Shown: positions 6,951 to 15,011 of the stretch, piece by piece
How the letters are laid out: the number at the start of each line of letters is the position of its first letter
Numbering within the stretch: the stretch's first letter is position 1
Assembly: GCA_039819665.1 (NCBI GenBank)
Contig: JBCBRM010000052.1
Span: forward strand, 1 to 64,000
Direction of reading: 5' to 3'
From: JAWPMV01 sp039819665
GTDB taxonomy: Bacteria > Bacteroidota > Bacteroidia > J057
Length of the DNA: 64,000 nt
The notes under the pieces: generated by a model
Database searches by the model: none
What the model was told of the DNA's origin: nothing
The model's input: the letters and a program-made list of their open reading frames with translations, nothing else
Position numbers and translations under genes: made by a program

Positions 6951-8987
6951 ATGCAACCACCCAAAGCAAAGAAAGTTCCTCATACTCATAGTATTCACAG
7001 TCATGATAGAATTGACAATTATTATTGGATGCGCGATCGGGAGAATCCTGATTTGTTGGCTCATTTAAAAGCCGAAAATGAATTTAAAGAAAAAGCACTA
7101 GAGGATCAGGATCCTTTAAAGGAGGAGATTTTTAAAGAAATCAAAGCCCGTTTCAAGCCTGATGATCAATCCGCGCCTTATTTATTGAAAGGCCATTATT
7201 ACTACCATCGTTTTGAGCAAGGCAAAGAGTATCCATTTTTCTGCAGAAGAGAAGGAAGTATGGAGGCAGAAGAAGAAATTATTTTAGATGTTAACATATT
7301 GGCAGAAGGAAAATCCTATTGTCAGGTCGGAGGGATGGCATTGAGCAAGGATCACAATTTACTGGCCTATGGAATCGATACCCAGGGAAGGAGAATTTAT
7401 AAAATCCGAATTCTCAATCTTGAGACCCGGGAATATTTCGACGATGAAATAGAAGGAGCTACAGGCAATATGATTTGGGCAGATGACAACGAGTATCTCT
7501 TTTATAGTATGCAGGACAAAGAAACGCTTCGTTCACACCGTATTTTTCGTCATAAACTCAAGACAGATCCGACCAAAGATGTACTAATCTATGAGGAGAA
7601 AGATGATACCTTCAATTGCTATGTAAGCAAAACCAAGTCTAAGAAATACCTTCAAATTGGATCGAATAGTACCCTCGTTACTGAGACCCATATCCTGGAA
7701 TCCAACAACCCCCTTGGAGAGTTTCGTTGTTTTCATCCCCGAGAAGCCAAACATGAATACAGTATCGATCATGTGGGTGATACTTTTTATGTTCTGAGCA
7801 ATGATCAGGCAGAGAATTTCCGCTTGTTGACCTGTAAAGAGGATAAATTGGGTAAGGAGAATTGGGTAGAATTGATTCCTCATAGAAAGGAAGTCTTACT
7901 TGAAGATATTGAGGTATTCAATGATTATCTGGTTCTAGAAGAAAGGGAAGGTGGCCTTACGCAGATCAAAGTAATGCCAGGTTATAAGCAGGATCATGCC
8001 TATTATCTCGAATTCAATGATCCTACTTATACCTCCTACCTAGGCTTTAATCCGGAGCCAGCAACTAAAACGCTTCGATATGGCTACCAATCTATGACGA
8101 CTCCCGCATCTGTATATGAGATGGACATGGCCAGCAAAGATCAGAATCTAATCAAGCAAACACCTGTTTTGGGGAATTTTTCTTCTGATCAGTATACCTC
8201 AGAACGTCTTTTCGCCACAGCTTCTGATGGGATTCAGGTCCCCATTTCTCTGGTTTACAAGAAGGAATTTGGGAAAAGTGAAAGGCCACTTTTGTTGTAT
8301 GCCTATGGCTCATACGGCTACAGCATGGACCCGAGTTTTAGTTTGGCTCGCTTGAGTTTACTGAATCGCGGGTTTGTATTTGCAATTGCCCATATTCGCG
8401 GCGGCTCTGAAATGGGGAGGTTCTGGTACGATACAGGTAAAATGCTCAAGAAGAAAAACACCTTTACCGACTTTATCGCTTGTGGAGAGCATTTGGTGAA
8501 AGAAGGATATACGAGTAAAGAAAAGTTATTTGCCTCAGGAGGTAGTGCCGGAGGTCTGCTTATGGGAGCTATCATCAATCTGCGCCCTGATCTTTTCAAA
8601 GGTGTCATCGCCAATGTGCCTTTTGTAGATGTAGTCACCACTATGCTTGACCCAGATATTCCCCTTACTACAGGTGAGTATGATGAATGGGGTAACCCAA
8701 ATGAAAAAGAATATTACGACTACATCCTCTCCTACTCTCCCTATGACAATGTAGAGGCAAAGGAATATCCGCATTTACTAGTCATTAGCGGCCTTCACGA
8801 TTCCCAAGTACAATACTGGGAGCCCACTAAATGGGTAGCTAAGCTACGTGAGTATAAAACAGATACTAATCTATTGCTTCTCCATACCAATATGGAAGCA
8901 GGCCACAGTGGTGCCTCCGGACGCTTTGAGCCTTATCGTGAAGTGGCTATGGAGTATGTATTTTTGTTGAAAGTATTAAAGCTTTAG
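6951..8987 (+). CDS. ptrB: Oligopeptidase B (S9A prolyl oligopeptidase family)
   Basis: A 678-residue serine peptidase, close to the E. coli protein (about 686). It cleaves short peptides after Lys/Arg in the cytoplasm; no signal peptide is present. Residues 1-400 form the seven-bladed beta-propeller with the opening HGDxRxDxYYWMRDR-like phrase HDRIDNYYWMRDRENP typical of this branch. The alpha/beta-hydrolase domain carries the triad: Ser in GGSAGG (about 532), Asp in GLHDSQVQYWEP and His in AGHSGASGRF. The acidic signature after the Ser motif (VPFVDVVTTMLDP, TTGEYDEWGNP) is specific to oligopeptidase B rather than prolyl oligopeptidase. Convergent with the crotonase gene, with a palindromic repeat between. 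Confidence 0.92.
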   Translation: MQPPKAKKVPHTHSIHSHDRIDNYYWMRDRENPDLLAHLKAENEFKEKALEDQDPLKEEIFKEIKARFKPDDQSAPYLLKGHYYYHRFEQGKEYPFFCRREGSMEAEEEIILDVNILAEGKSYCQVGGMALSKDHNLLAYGIDTQGRRIYKIRILNLETREYFDDEIEGATGNMIWADDNEYLFYSMQDKETLRSHRIFRHKLKTDPTKDVLIYEEKDDTFNCYVSKTKSKKYLQIGSNSTLVTETHILESNNPLGEFRCFHPREAKHEYSIDHVGDTFYVLSNDQAENFRLLTCKEDKLGKENWVELIPHRKEVLLEDIEVFNDYLVLEEREGGLTQIKVMPGYKQDHAYYLEFNDPTYTSYLGFNPEPATKTLRYGYQSMTTPASVYEMDMASKDQNLIKQTPVLGNFSSDQYTSERLFATASDGIQVPISLVYKKEFGKSERPLLLYAYGSYGYSMDPSFSLARLSLLNRGFVFAIAHIRGGSEMGRFWYDTGKMLKKKNTFTDFIACGEHLVKEGYTSKEKLFASGGSAGGLLMGAIINLRPDLFKGVIANVPFVDVVTTMLDPDIPLTTGEYDEWGNPNEKEYYDYILSYSPYDNVEAKEYPHLLVISGLHDSQVQYWEPTKWVAKLREYKTDTNLLLLHTNMEAGHSGASGRFEPYREVAMEYVFLLKVLKL

Positions 8988-8990
8988 GCA

Positions 8991-9085
8991 TGTATTGGTG
9001 TTCGAGTATGTGAAGAGGTGTTGTAGTGTTTTGGTGTTGTGGTTAGGGCAGCTGCTAAACTACCGCGCTACAACACTAAAACACC
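8991..9085. repeat. GTGTT/AACAC palindrome, copy B
   Basis: Lies between the convergent ptrB and crotonase genes. Left arm GTGTTTTGGTGTTGTG pairs with right arm CTACAACACTAAAACAC across a loop that itself holds GCAGCTGC. Outside the stem the left flank (reverse strand: CACCTCTTCACATACTCGAA) matches the flank of copies C and E, so the homology reaches beyond the hairpin. Confidence 0.75.
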
Positions 9086-9116
9086 GTCCACGTCTCCTGA
9101 CCACAAGAATACTTCT

Positions 9117-9899
9117 TTACCATTCCAAATCCTTAGAATCAAGCATCAAGGCTATTCCTCTACGCGCATCCTCGGTTACGCGGGCGAAGGCATCCATTCG
9201 GATCCCAAATTTAAGGGCATTTTCGAGGGGAAAGTCCTGCATATCGGAAATCATCTTTTTGGCGAGTTGCAAAGCTGCGGGAGAAGTATTTTGGCAAAGC
9301 TCCTTGGCGAATTTGTTGACAAAGGAAGGGAGTTCTTCATTGGGCATGGCCTCTGTGATGAGACGATACTCAGCAGCTTTTGCAGCATTTATAGTTCTGC
9401 CGCTCAGTAAAAGAGATCGAGTCCGAGTTTCTCCCAGCCTACGAATCAAATACGCCATTGACATAGCTGGAGATAATCCCATTTTCACCTCAGGGAAGGC
9501 AAAGCTTGCGTCATCGGAGGCAAAAATAAAATCTACAACTGCCAACAAAGCACAGCCACAGCCTATTGCCTGCCCTTTAACTTCTGCTATGATAACTTTG
9601 GTGGCCCTATATAGGCTAAAATACATTTCAGCCAGACTTTGGGCATCTGCACGGTTTTGATCGAGAGAATAACCTGCAATTTTCCGCAGGTACTCATTGT
9701 CATATCCCTGGCAAAAGTCCTCTCCATTCGCTCGCAAAACGATCAACTTTGCACTCCCGTCCTGCTCAGCTTTGAGAATGGCATCCTTAAGTTCTATTGC
9801 GGTAAGGTCACTAAGGACATTTCCTTCTTCCGGCCGGTTCAAACTGATGTAGGCAACGCGATCCTGAACGAGGTATTCTAAGTGCTGGTAAAGTTTCAT
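9117..9899 (-). CDS. Enoyl-CoA hydratase/isomerase family protein
   Basis: A 260-residue crotonase-fold protein. The oxyanion-hole regions are recognisable: LRANGEDFCQGYDNEYL (about 55) and VKGQAIGCGCALLAVVDF (about 100). The second catalytic position keeps Glu (FAFPEVKMGLSPAMS), but the first, the E of the usual GGCELA, is Ala here (GCGCALLA). The phrase SPAMSMAYLIRRLG resembles LiuC/methylglutaconyl-CoA hydratase-like members (LiuC keeps the 'GLxPAxxxxY' pattern), so a role in leucine or branched acyl-CoA breakdown is possible but not proven. It lies downstream of the RAYT-like gene on the same strand after 102 bases. Confidence 0.8.
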   Translation of the reverse strand: MKLYQHLEYLVQDRVAYISLNRPEEGNVLSDLTAIELKDAILKAEQDGSAKLIVLRANGEDFCQGYDNEYLRKIAGYSLDQNRADAQSLAEMYFSLYRATKVIIAEVKGQAIGCGCALLAVVDFIFASDDASFAFPEVKMGLSPAMSMAYLIRRLGETRTRSLLLSGRTINAAKAAEYRLITEAMPNEELPSFVNKFAKELCQNTSPAALQLAKKMISDMQDFPLENALKFGIRMDAFARVTEDARRGIALMLDSKDLEW

Positions 9900-10001
9900 G
9901 CAATCGTTTCCCGAAGCTAGGTTAATTTTATATGAGCAACAAGCAGTGTGTAAGCAGGAATTTTGAGGAATCTTACATCTACTTGTTTCCTTCTGTCAAG
10001 A

Positions 10002-10466
10002 TTACCCTATCCCTTTTACCCAGGCAATAGGCAAACACTCATTTCCTCTCCCCAAAGGCTCCAATTCCCAGAGTTCTTGCTCCAGGCTTACGTGCCGATG
10101 GATTTTTTCCTGCCTTCGTATTCGCCGCCTGAGATAAGGAATTTTTGCCGAACTCAATGAATACGCTCGGTAATCCTTTTCCCATAGCTTTTCCTCCTTC
10201 AAATACTGTTCCGCAGCTCTTTTGAGGTCCCGAATTACCGATGACAAACTCTGTTTAGGATTTAACATCAACAAAAGATGAACATGATCTTCCAAAGCAT
10301 TTGCTACATCTAGATAAATCTGTTTTTCCTTACAATAATTCTGAAGAAATAGCAGAAGTTTATGCCTTTTTTTGACGGGTATTCTTGGCATTGCATCGAG
10401 AGTTGTCCAGATCACATGAATCCAGTTTCTACTTCTAGCTTCCGGTAAATGGCTTTTGTGTTTCAT
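10002..10466 (-). CDS. RAYT-like HUH (Y1/IS200-type) protein, catalytic Tyr position altered
   Basis: A 154-residue protein of the REP-associated tyrosine transposase/IS200 group (PF01797-like). It has the opening RNWIHVIWTT, the metal-binding HUH motif His61-Val-His63 in EDHVHLLLML, and the C-terminal signature SLSSAKIPYLRRRIRRQ followed by SLEQEL. In active members this last region reads roughly S-x-S-x-x-x-V-P-x-V-x-x-Y-I-x-x-Q, where Tyr cuts DNA and the Gln four residues on binds metal. Here Gln119 is kept but the Tyr position is Arg115; the nearest Tyr is 111. Its ATG overlaps the comEC stop by 4 bases (ATGA), so it is translated with comEC. No IS200/IS605 end hairpins directly flank it. 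It may be a domesticated ssDNA-binding protein. Confidence 0.85.
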   Translation of the reverse strand: MKHKSHLPEARSRNWIHVIWTTLDAMPRIPVKKRHKLLLFLQNYCKEKQIYLDVANALEDHVHLLLMLNPKQSLSSVIRDLKRAAEQYLKEEKLWEKDYRAYSLSSAKIPYLRRRIRRQEKIHRHVSLEQELWELEPLGRGNECLPIAWVKGIG

Positions 10467-12001
10467 GAATTTTGAAAGAATGATTTATAACGCTTTTTGA
10501 AAAGAACAGGAGGGAGCAAAAACAGGCACAAAGCAATTAACATTTGAATGAGCAAGAGTAAAATGGCTTCTGTTTGAATGTGAGAAATCTCGATAATAGC
10601 ATAAGGCAGGCTTTCGATTTCCATGGCAATTAGTTGTAAAAGTGAAAGCATACTTTCACACAGATGGGCCAAAAGCTCACTTAAGACAGGAACTCCGGAA
10701 ACCAGCATCCAGAGACAGCCACTAAAAACTAAAAAGAAACTCAAGGCACTCGCCAATACATTCGCCAATAAAAAGTATACAGGAAATTCACCGAAATAGT
10801 AGAGAATAAAGGGTGCTGTAAAAAGTGAAGCCACTAAACTGATTAAGATCCATCCATTCAAGGTATTGAGCAAGAGAAAGGGTCCCGCCATTAATTTCTG
10901 ACACAGGGGATAAAAGAGTAAAAGCCCAAAAACTGCTACATAGGATAATTGAAAGCCTACTTGAAATAGAATAGCGGGTTCATATAGGAGTTGAATCCAG
11001 GCAGAAAAGGCCATGATATTGATTGCAGAGTACCTGAGATTAAATAACCTTAGGATAAGAACAGTAGCCAACATACAAACTGCCCTAACCACTGCCGGAG
11101 AGGCGCCTGTTAACAACATGTAAAACAGAAGGAACACCAATAGCAGGCCCATCCTGATTTTTCGACCATGTAACATGAGATTCAGAGGAAATAAAATCAC
11201 ATTAAAGCAGAGAAATACTATTCCAACATGTAAGCCTGAAATAGCGAGAATATGACTCAAACCAGCATGAGAAAATGAAGCACGAACTTCTTTAGATAAT
11301 TCGGTTTTATTTCCAAGGAACATTGCCTTTGCCAGAGGCACTAACATTTTATCCGCCAGCAAGTTTTTGATCCTCCCTTCAAGTCTTTTTCTAAATTTCC
11401 CTACCAGGTTAAAAACGGAGGTGGCTGACTTTTTTCTCTCGTACTCTTTTACAAAAGCTTTATGAAAGACCCCTTTTGTAGCAAGATATCGATAATATTC
11501 ATTGCTTTTATTTAGGAAAGGTTTTACAAAGACTCTAATCAAAAGGTGATCCCCCTGCTGAATGGAAGTGTCTGGAGCTACTTTAAATTGAAGCTGAACT
11601 TTATTACCCACCCGATTCCAAACAGAATCAATTTGAACAGCTTCCAGCTCAAGTTCAGCCTGGAAAGCATATTTTGTCTTCTTAATATCCGTCAATAGAC
11701 TTCCCCTAATCCAGGTTTCTCTACACTCAACTTCATTTAGGCTATGTGCATAATATTCGACACTGCTTAGTTTTGCCCGTGCATATCCCAGCAAGACAAA
11801 TATGGCCAGAATCATAAGGCTTTTGTATACCTCCTCCCGGGGGCCAAGCTTATCCTTTCTACTCAAAAAGCCACAACAAATCAGGAGAAAGACTATGCTT
11901 AGGAATTCGAAGCTTAGCTGAGGGTATGCATGTTCAAGGCTAATACCAATGGTAAAACATATCCCCAAGCCTAGCAAAGGGGTGTGCAATTGTGTTTTCA
12001 T
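10463..12001 (-). CDS. comEC: ComEC/Rec2-family DNA-uptake channel protein
   Basis: A 512-residue inner-membrane protein with many membrane segments. The N-terminal part (1-200) is the DUF4131-type region with two or three membrane helices and an OB-like beta domain (WIRGSLLTDIKKTKYAFQAELELEA). The competence domain follows, with its signature HAGLSHILAISGLHVGIVF (about 250) and LLTGASPAVVRA. ComEC carries transforming DNA as a single strand across the inner membrane. The C-terminal metallo-beta-lactamase domain found in many Firmicutes and Proteobacteria is absent, as is usual in Bacteroidota. The stop codon overlaps the start of the RAYT-like gene. No other competence gene is in the window. 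Confidence 0.9.
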   Translation of the reverse strand: MKTQLHTPLLGLGICFTIGISLEHAYPQLSFEFLSIVFLLICCGFLSRKDKLGPREEVYKSLMILAIFVLLGYARAKLSSVEYYAHSLNEVECRETWIRGSLLTDIKKTKYAFQAELELEAVQIDSVWNRVGNKVQLQFKVAPDTSIQQGDHLLIRVFVKPFLNKSNEYYRYLATKGVFHKAFVKEYERKKSATSVFNLVGKFRKRLEGRIKNLLADKMLVPLAKAMFLGNKTELSKEVRASFSHAGLSHILAISGLHVGIVFLCFNVILFPLNLMLHGRKIRMGLLLVFLLFYMLLTGASPAVVRAVCMLATVLILRLFNLRYSAINIMAFSAWIQLLYEPAILFQVGFQLSYVAVFGLLLFYPLCQKLMAGPFLLLNTLNGWILISLVASLFTAPFILYYFGEFPVYFLLANVLASALSFFLVFSGCLWMLVSGVPVLSELLAHLCESMLSLLQLIAMEIESLPYAIIEISHIQTEAILLLLIQMLIALCLFLLPPVLFKKRYKSFFQNS

Positions 12002-12093
12002 ATCAGCAAGCTATCTCTGCTTACCAAATACTCTATGGAAAAAAAAATCTATTGGTAACGTTAGGGATATGTTCTGAAGATAAGATAGTCTGG

Positions 12094-12193
12094 ATGTGTT
12101 TTAGTGTTGTAGTACGGTAGTCACTTCTACTACAACACCAAAACACTACAACACCTCTTTAAACAACTCGAACACCTGAACACTGGAACACCT
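12094..12193. repeat. GTGTT/AACAC palindrome, copy C
   Basis: The clearest member of the family, between yaaA and comEC. A 19-base arm, GTGTTTTAGTGTTGTAGTA (12096-12114), pairs with TACTACAACACCAAAACAC (12128-12146) with one mismatch and a 13-base loop. The A+C-rich tail continues to the yaaA stop with CACCTCTTTAAACAACTCG and a further run of AACAC-type units. Confidence 0.8.
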
Positions 12194-12196
12194 CTT

Positions 12197-12964
12197 TTAT
12201 CGCGTAAACACCCAGGTATCTCCCTCGGTCAATGCTTCATTGAAGGAGTAGCCCATGCCTTTGAAGTCTTTCAAGGCTTCGGGATTGCTCACTTTTTCTT
12301 TGATGGCGAAGTCACTCATCTGGCCGCGGGCTTGCTTGGCATATAAGAAAAGGGTTTTGTATTGTCCGTTTTTATTGTCTTTAAAAACGGGTGTGATGAT
12401 GCGGGCGTCCAATGATTTTGCCTTCACGGATTTGAAGTATTCATTAGAAGCGAGATTTATCAGCACCTTTGAACCGGATTCATCCAGGGCTCCTTGTACC
12501 GCATCCAAAATTTTCTCCCCCCAGAATTCATAGAGATTGTTCTTTCTGCGAATTTTCAATTTGGTGCCCATTTCCAAGCGGTAGGGTTGAATCAAATCCA
12601 AGGGCTTGAGTAAGCCATACAATCCACTCAGAATGCGCAAATGCCTTTGGGCATATTCATATTCAGCCTCCTCATAACTACCCACTTCCATATTCAGGTA
12701 TACCTCTCCCTTGAAGCTCAACAAAGCCTGTTTTGCATTTTCAGGCGTAAAAGGAGTATGGTAGTTCTGATAGCGATCGTAGTTCAGCTCGGAAAGAGCC
12801 GGACTGATATCCATCAACTGTCCAATTTTCTTTCTGCTCATTCGGGAAAGGGAATTGATGAGCTTTTGGCTCTCCTCCAAATGAGTAGGCATAGAGTAGT
12901 TTTGCGTATATCGGGTTTCCTCTGAGAAATCCAGCTTTTTCGCCGGAGAAATAATCAGGATCAT
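12197..12964 (-). CDS. yaaA: YaaA/UPF0246 family peroxide-stress protein
   Basis: A 255-residue protein that begins with the family signature MILIISPAKKLDFS and keeps the later motifs SGLYGLLKPLDLIQPYRLEM and INLASNEYFKSV. E. coli YaaA binds DNA and limits hydroxyl-radical damage under hydrogen peroxide stress by lowering free iron. Length is normal for the family. It follows the nuclease-like lipoprotein gene after only 13 bases on the same strand, so the two are likely one operon. A palindromic repeat follows its stop directly. Confidence 0.93.
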   Translation of the reverse strand: MILIISPAKKLDFSEETRYTQNYSMPTHLEESQKLINSLSRMSRKKIGQLMDISPALSELNYDRYQNYHTPFTPENAKQALLSFKGEVYLNMEVGSYEEAEYEYAQRHLRILSGLYGLLKPLDLIQPYRLEMGTKLKIRRKNNLYEFWGEKILDAVQGALDESGSKVLINLASNEYFKSVKAKSLDARIITPVFKDNKNGQYKTLFLYAKQARGQMSDFAIKEKVSNPEALKDFKGMGYSFNEALTEGDTWVFTR

Positions 12965-12977
12965 ATCTATTGAATCT

Positions 12978-14039
12978 TTACTTCATTTTCAATTTAACGT
13001 AAACTGGGAAGTGATCGCTATATCCCGCCCCTTCAAATTGCCCCCGAAAGATTGCTCTACGAGGATATTTTGCTCCTCGACCAAAACCAACTTGCAGCAG
13101 TTCTACATTGTGGACTTTCGCAGAACCCGCCACATATTTCAATTTCCCCTTTTCGTCCAATAAGTCCTCACTCATGATAATCTGGTCGAAAAGGTTCCAT
13201 TTTCCTCTGTAAGTCAGACTCCCATAGTTATCTGCATCATGTAGTTTTGTCATGGGATTAAAAAGGCCATTTTCCTCCAATGCGTCCATTTTACCTACAG
13301 CCCCCAAGGTTTCGACTATACTTTTGTTGAAAGGATCGTCATTCATATCCCCCATTACAATCACATGAGCATCCTTGTCTTTAGCATAAATCCCGTCTAT
13401 TACTCCTCGCACTTCTTCTGCTACAGCCACTCTTCTAAATTCAGACTCTTGCTGTCCCCCTCTTCTTGATGGCCAATGATTAACTAATACATGGAGCTTT
13501 TGGTTCACAAATTTACCTTTCACGTGCAATACTTTACGTGAAGTATAATCCGGTTCCTGCTTGAAATAAATTTCGTAGGCTTCATCATCAGATAGCTTAA
13601 AGAGTTTGCTATCATAGACAAAAGCTACATCTATCCCCCGCATATCGGGAGATTCATAATGGACAAATTTGTAATTGCGATTTTTAAGAGGTTCCTGGTT
13701 TAGGAGGTCTTGGATGACTTTTGCATTTTCGACTTCTCCAAGTCCCAAAAGATCCGGCCCTTCAGGCCCTATGCTTTTGATTGCTTTGGAAATCTGAAAG
13801 AGTTTCCGTTCATACTTGCTTTGATCCCACTCATATCTTCCTCCGGGGGTAAAGTCCTCGTCAATCTTATCAGGATTATCCTCTGTATCGAAAAGATTTT
13901 CGACATTATAATAGGCCACAACAAATTCGGTCTGATCTGTAGAAAGCCCATGATCATTATTCAAAGAAGTCTTGGCATCGCCGCTGCTCTTACAGGCTAG
14001 CAAGAGTAAAAAACTTAGGATCAGCAAGTATCTATTCAT
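12978..14039 (-). CDS. Endonuclease/exonuclease/phosphatase-family lipoprotein
   Basis: A 353-residue lipoprotein from the ATG at 14039 (signal MNRYLLILSFLLLLACKSS, lipobox LLAC). An upstream in-frame ATG at 14057 would add six residues and is less likely. The EEP fold motifs are all visible: VAYYNVENLFD, the metal-binding Glu in GLGEVENA, the NHWPSRRGG loop, GDMNDDPFN and the terminal SDHFPVYVKL. Family members cut nucleic acids or remove phosphate from phosphoesters; with a lipid anchor this one would act outside the cytoplasm, perhaps to recover phosphate or nucleotides from extracellular DNA. Substrate not known. Same strand and 13 bases from yaaA. Confidence 0.88.
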   Translation of the reverse strand: MNRYLLILSFLLLLACKSSGDAKTSLNNDHGLSTDQTEFVVAYYNVENLFDTEDNPDKIDEDFTPGGRYEWDQSKYERKLFQISKAIKSIGPEGPDLLGLGEVENAKVIQDLLNQEPLKNRNYKFVHYESPDMRGIDVAFVYDSKLFKLSDDEAYEIYFKQEPDYTSRKVLHVKGKFVNQKLHVLVNHWPSRRGGQQESEFRRVAVAEEVRGVIDGIYAKDKDAHVIVMGDMNDDPFNKSIVETLGAVGKMDALEENGLFNPMTKLHDADNYGSLTYRGKWNLFDQIIMSEDLLDEKGKLKYVAGSAKVHNVELLQVGFGRGAKYPRRAIFRGQFEGAGYSDHFPVYVKLKMK

Positions 14040-14143
14040 GCACAAAATTTTGCCCACTAAATTACAAAGCAGAAAGCTCTGTCCCTAAAATGAAGGAAAG
14101 CAATTAAGTGGAATGATACTTATTCCTTTAAGGCCAAGACTTT

Positions 14144-14845
14144 TTACCAGGCGATCGCTTGTCTATCGCGAAAAAAGCCTCCATGAGGACCGTTATTGGG
14201 TAAGGTGGCCAACCAAACAATTCCATCAGCTCCTTCTGCTACACTTCGGGGCGCATTCTGCCCTCCCATTTTTGTTCGCACCCATCCCGGACAAACAGAA
14301 TTGACGAGTATACCACTTCCCTTTAGTTCATCTGCCAATTTTATTGTCAGGACATTTAAAGCCGTTTTAGAAAGTCCGTATGCTGGAGTTTCACTGGTCA
14401 TTTTATCAATAGCTCCTGATCCACTTGAGACATTTACAATCCTTCCGTATCCCTGTTTTTTCATAAGAGGAATAAATGCCTGACACATTCGCCAGGGGCC
14501 CAGCAAATTGGTATTGAGAGTATCGATCACGCTTTGCAAATCAACTGTGGAAGGCTTTTGCCCATAATCATAATTCCATCCTGCATTGTTTACCAGCACA
14601 TCCAGGCGGCCAAATTTTTTGTCAATAAAGGCTTTCACCTTTGCAACACTTTCATCCTGATTTACATCCAATATATGATATGAAATATGCTGCTTAAAAT
14701 TGGGAATACTCTCTATTGCTGCTCTCCCATCTGCTTCTTTTCGGCTCGTTAATATGCAATGGAAGCCCTTTTCACATAGTTGACGAAGGACCTCCAAACC
14801 GATCCCTCTATTTGATCCGGTAATGATTGCTATTTTACTATCCAT
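14144..14845 (-). CDS. Short-chain dehydrogenase/reductase
   Basis: A 233-residue classical SDR: NAD(P)-binding TGSNRGIG (residues 9-16), NNAG at about 86, catalytic Ser in NVSSGSGAI, and YGLSK (Tyr and Lys of the triad). The C-terminal VCPGWVRTKMGG region is typical. An Arg at the end of the first strand loop (SNRGIG, then LTSRKEADG) suggests a preference for NADPH. It resembles plant/bacterial carbonyl reductase-like SDRs; the substrate cannot be read from sequence. It lies upstream of the nuclease-like lipoprotein, separated by about 100 bases. Confidence 0.88.
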   Translation of the reverse strand: MDSKIAIITGSNRGIGLEVLRQLCEKGFHCILTSRKEADGRAAIESIPNFKQHISYHILDVNQDESVAKVKAFIDKKFGRLDVLVNNAGWNYDYGQKPSTVDLQSVIDTLNTNLLGPWRMCQAFIPLMKKQGYGRIVNVSSGSGAIDKMTSETPAYGLSKTALNVLTIKLADELKGSGILVNSVCPGWVRTKMGGQNAPRSVAEGADGIVWLATLPNNGPHGGFFRDRQAIAW

Positions 14846-15011
14846 GTATTGACTATAGATAAAAGCAGGAATGTCTGCCTGCTGTCATTTGATTTAAGCT
14901 CCTTGGAGAAATTTGCCGAGGATTTATTAGAAATTGTCCAAAATCTTGAAAGTAAAAAAATATTTAAACGAGATTGGGCAGATTATTTAGCTAGCATAAA
15001 CACATTAGACA

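Noticed and set aside
8995..9660. Plus-strand open frame of 221 codons opposite the crotonase gene
   Set aside because: It is the antisense shadow of the crotonase gene, which has clear family motifs; the frame begins inside a palindromic repeat.
10002..12001. The RAYT-like gene as a recent complete IS200/IS605 insertion
   Set aside because: No end hairpins flank it directly, there is no tnpB, and its start is fused to the comEC stop.
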